From JAYZDB01 sp036338025 (GTDB lineage: Bacteria; Planctomycetota; UBA1135; UBA2386): 8,101 bases of DNA. The notes below the pieces were generated by a model. The model did not search any database and was not told where the DNA came from. It saw only the letters and a program-made list of their open reading frames with translations. The stretch spans positions 1-8,101 of the forward strand of contig JAYZDB010000329.1 in NCBI GenBank assembly GCA_036338025.1, in the 5' to 3' direction. The translations under genes and the position numbers were made by a program. Positions 7,154 through 8,101 of the stretch are shown here, piece after piece. Numbering within the stretch: position 1 is the first letter of the stretch; the number at the start of each line of letters is the position of its first letter.

Positions 7154-7191
7154 GATATAAGCATATCAGCACATCCTGATATGGTGTGCAA
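7154..7191 (-). promoter_or_regulatory. Palindromic ArsR-type operator overlapping the probable promoter
   Basis: CATATCAG (7162-7169) and its exact inverse CTGATATG (7176-7183) flank a 6-bp spacer, the size and AT-rich form expected for an ArsR-family dimer site. A third half-site GATAT (7154-7158) pairs with ATATC (7163-7167) across 4 bp and abuts the start codon. On the minus strand, TTGCAC (7191-7186) and TGATAT (7168-7163) are 17 bp apart and could be weak -35 and -10 boxes, so a bound repressor would cover the promoter. No copy of the motif was found directly upstream of ahcY. Confidence 0.7.
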
Positions 7192-7204
7192 GCCCCAAAC
7201 CTGC

Positions 7205-8074
7205 TCAACGCTGCTCGAGGTAGCTGCGCAGCCGTGCCGGATGGTCGGTCGTGATTGCGTCGACGCCGATGGCGATTGCCTGCTGGAAGTCCTCGACCGT
7301 ATTCAGGGTGTAGACGCAGACCAGGTAGCCAAGTCGGTGCAGCTCCACTACGTGCTGCTGGGTCAGGTGGCGGAAGTTCCAATGCACCATGCAACTGTGC
7401 GTGCGTTCGATACGACGCAGCACCGCGCCGGTCGGGTTGGGCTGTTTCTTGGATCCGCCCAGCGCTGCGAGGGTCAGGCGTGGTTCCAAGGCGTGCAGGC
7501 GCTCCAGGAATGACCAATGGAAGGACTGCACGAGCACCTCGTCTACCAGGTCGAGCTTGCGCAACAGCGCGACCAGGTTTTCGGGCTCGCCAGCCTTGTG
7601 CTCGATCATCGTGACCGAGCCGACCTGGATGGCGCCGAGGGCGGCCTGCAGGCTTGGGATTCGCGTGCCTTGGAATTTCTGGTGCTTCCATCTGCCGGCG
7701 TCGAGCTTGCGCAATTCCTGCATTGGAAATTTAGCGACGGCCAGCTTGTTCCTGCGCAGGGTCTGGCGGCTGTCGGTCGTCCGGTCCAGGGTCGCATCGT
7801 GAATGCATGCGAGTTGGTTGTCGGCGGTCTGGTGGAAGTCAAGCTCGACCATGTCGGCGGCCTTGCGTAGCGCTGATTCGAAGGCGGGCAGCGTGTTCTC
7901 CGGAAAACTCCCGGAATCACCACGGTGTGCGACGGTGATCGTCGTGTGTTTGGCGATCTGCTTCAGCTTCGCGTAGAGCGCGGTGTGCGGCACGCGTGGT
8001 GGGGATGTACAGCCCGTGATCATGGCGATGGCAACGACGAGGATCGCGGGTGGGTGTTGCATATGGCGCGGCAC
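7205..8074 (-). CDS. Glycerophosphodiester phosphodiesterase, probable lipoprotein
   Basis: GDPD enzymes hydrolyse glycerophosphodiesters, released by phospholipid turnover, to glycerol-3-phosphate and an alcohol, using a metal ion. The TIM-barrel signatures are clear: VAHRGDSGSFPENTLPAF (residues 48-65, with H50, R51 and E59), ELDFHQTADNQLACIHD (77-93, with E77, D79 and catalytic H92), IEHK (157-160), VQSFHW (182-187) and the C-terminal VYTLNTVEDFQQAIAIGVDAITTD. The N-terminus has a hydrophobic stretch ending in MITGC, a lipobox with C22 as the lipid-modified Cys, so it should be anchored to a membrane outside the cytoplasm. Its 289 residues are a normal family length. The start is GTG 8074, which gives a basic n-region; ATG 8062 is the alternative, and neither has a strong Shine-Dalgarno. 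It is on the same strand and 51 bp upstream of the ArsR-methyltransferase gene, with no terminator visible between them, but there is no clear functional link. Confidence 0.92.
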   Translation of the reverse strand: MPRHMQHPPAILVVAIAMITGCTSPPRVPHTALYAKLKQIAKHTTITVAHRGDSGSFPENTLPAFESALRKAADMVELDFHQTADNQLACIHDATLDRTTDSRQTLRRNKLAVAKFPMQELRKLDAGRWKHQKFQGTRIPSLQAALGAIQVGSVTMIEHKAGEPENLVALLRKLDLVDEVLVQSFHWSFLERLHALEPRLTLAALGGSKKQPNPTGAVLRRIERTHSCMVHWNFRHLTQQHVVELHRLGYLVCVYTLNTVEDFQQAIAIGVDAITTDHPARLRSYLEQR

Positions 8075-8101
8075 GCGGCTCAGTGCTCAGGCGGGCCCTG
8101 G

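Noticed and set aside
7068..7691. Minus-strand frame of 207 codons overlapping the phosphodiesterase and ArsR genes
   Set aside because: It is Arg/Pro/Ala-rich and out of frame with the phosphodiesterase, which carries all catalytic motifs.

Overview
The window is GC-rich, densely coding bacterial chromosome with no mobile-element, phage, CRISPR or RNA-gene signature. Taxonomy cannot be settled from it. The ECF sigma factor paired with a soluble zinc-finger/TPR protein, the long form of S-adenosylhomocysteinase (about 490 residues) and a lipoprotein-type phosphodiesterase suggest a high-GC, Gram-negative, soil or aquatic lineage of the planctomycete or myxobacterial kind. That placement is a low-confidence inference.

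Layout. Positions 1-917 (minus) hold most of queG, the last enzyme of queuosine synthesis, cut off at its C-terminus by the window edge. Positions 918-1016 are a short divergent intergenic region containing a 13-nt palindrome and a tandem duplication of a ribosome-binding-site/start unit. Positions 1017-4496 (plus) carry four genes: a protein shaped like a histidine kinase core but lacking its phospho-acceptor His and key Asn; an ECF sigma factor with an N-terminal extension; a zinc-finger anti-sigma-like protein fused to TPR repeats; and a small membrane-anchored or secreted protein of unknown function, translationally coupled to the TPR gene. The last three look like one sigma/anti-sigma operon ending at a clear intrinsic terminator (about 4526-4550). 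A 13-bp inverted repeat fills the rest of the convergent gap.

Positions 4629-8074 (minus) carry, in transcription order, a lipoprotein glycerophosphodiester phosphodiesterase, an ArsR-type repressor fused to a SAM-dependent methyltransferase, and ahcY. A strong palindromic operator with three GATAT half-sites overlaps the probable promoter and start of the ArsR-methyltransferase gene. AhcY breaks down S-adenosylhomocysteine, the product of all SAM methyltransferases. An ArsR protein with a SAM/SAH-binding domain directly upstream therefore looks like a self-regulated methyl-cycle switch, comparable to the SahR regulators of Proteobacteria.

The most unusual parts are the pseudo-kinase/sigma/TPR signalling cluster, with its duplicated translation-start unit and repeated W-[FY]-KGGEG junction, and the ArsR-methyltransferase/ahcY control region. 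Everything else is ordinary housekeeping.
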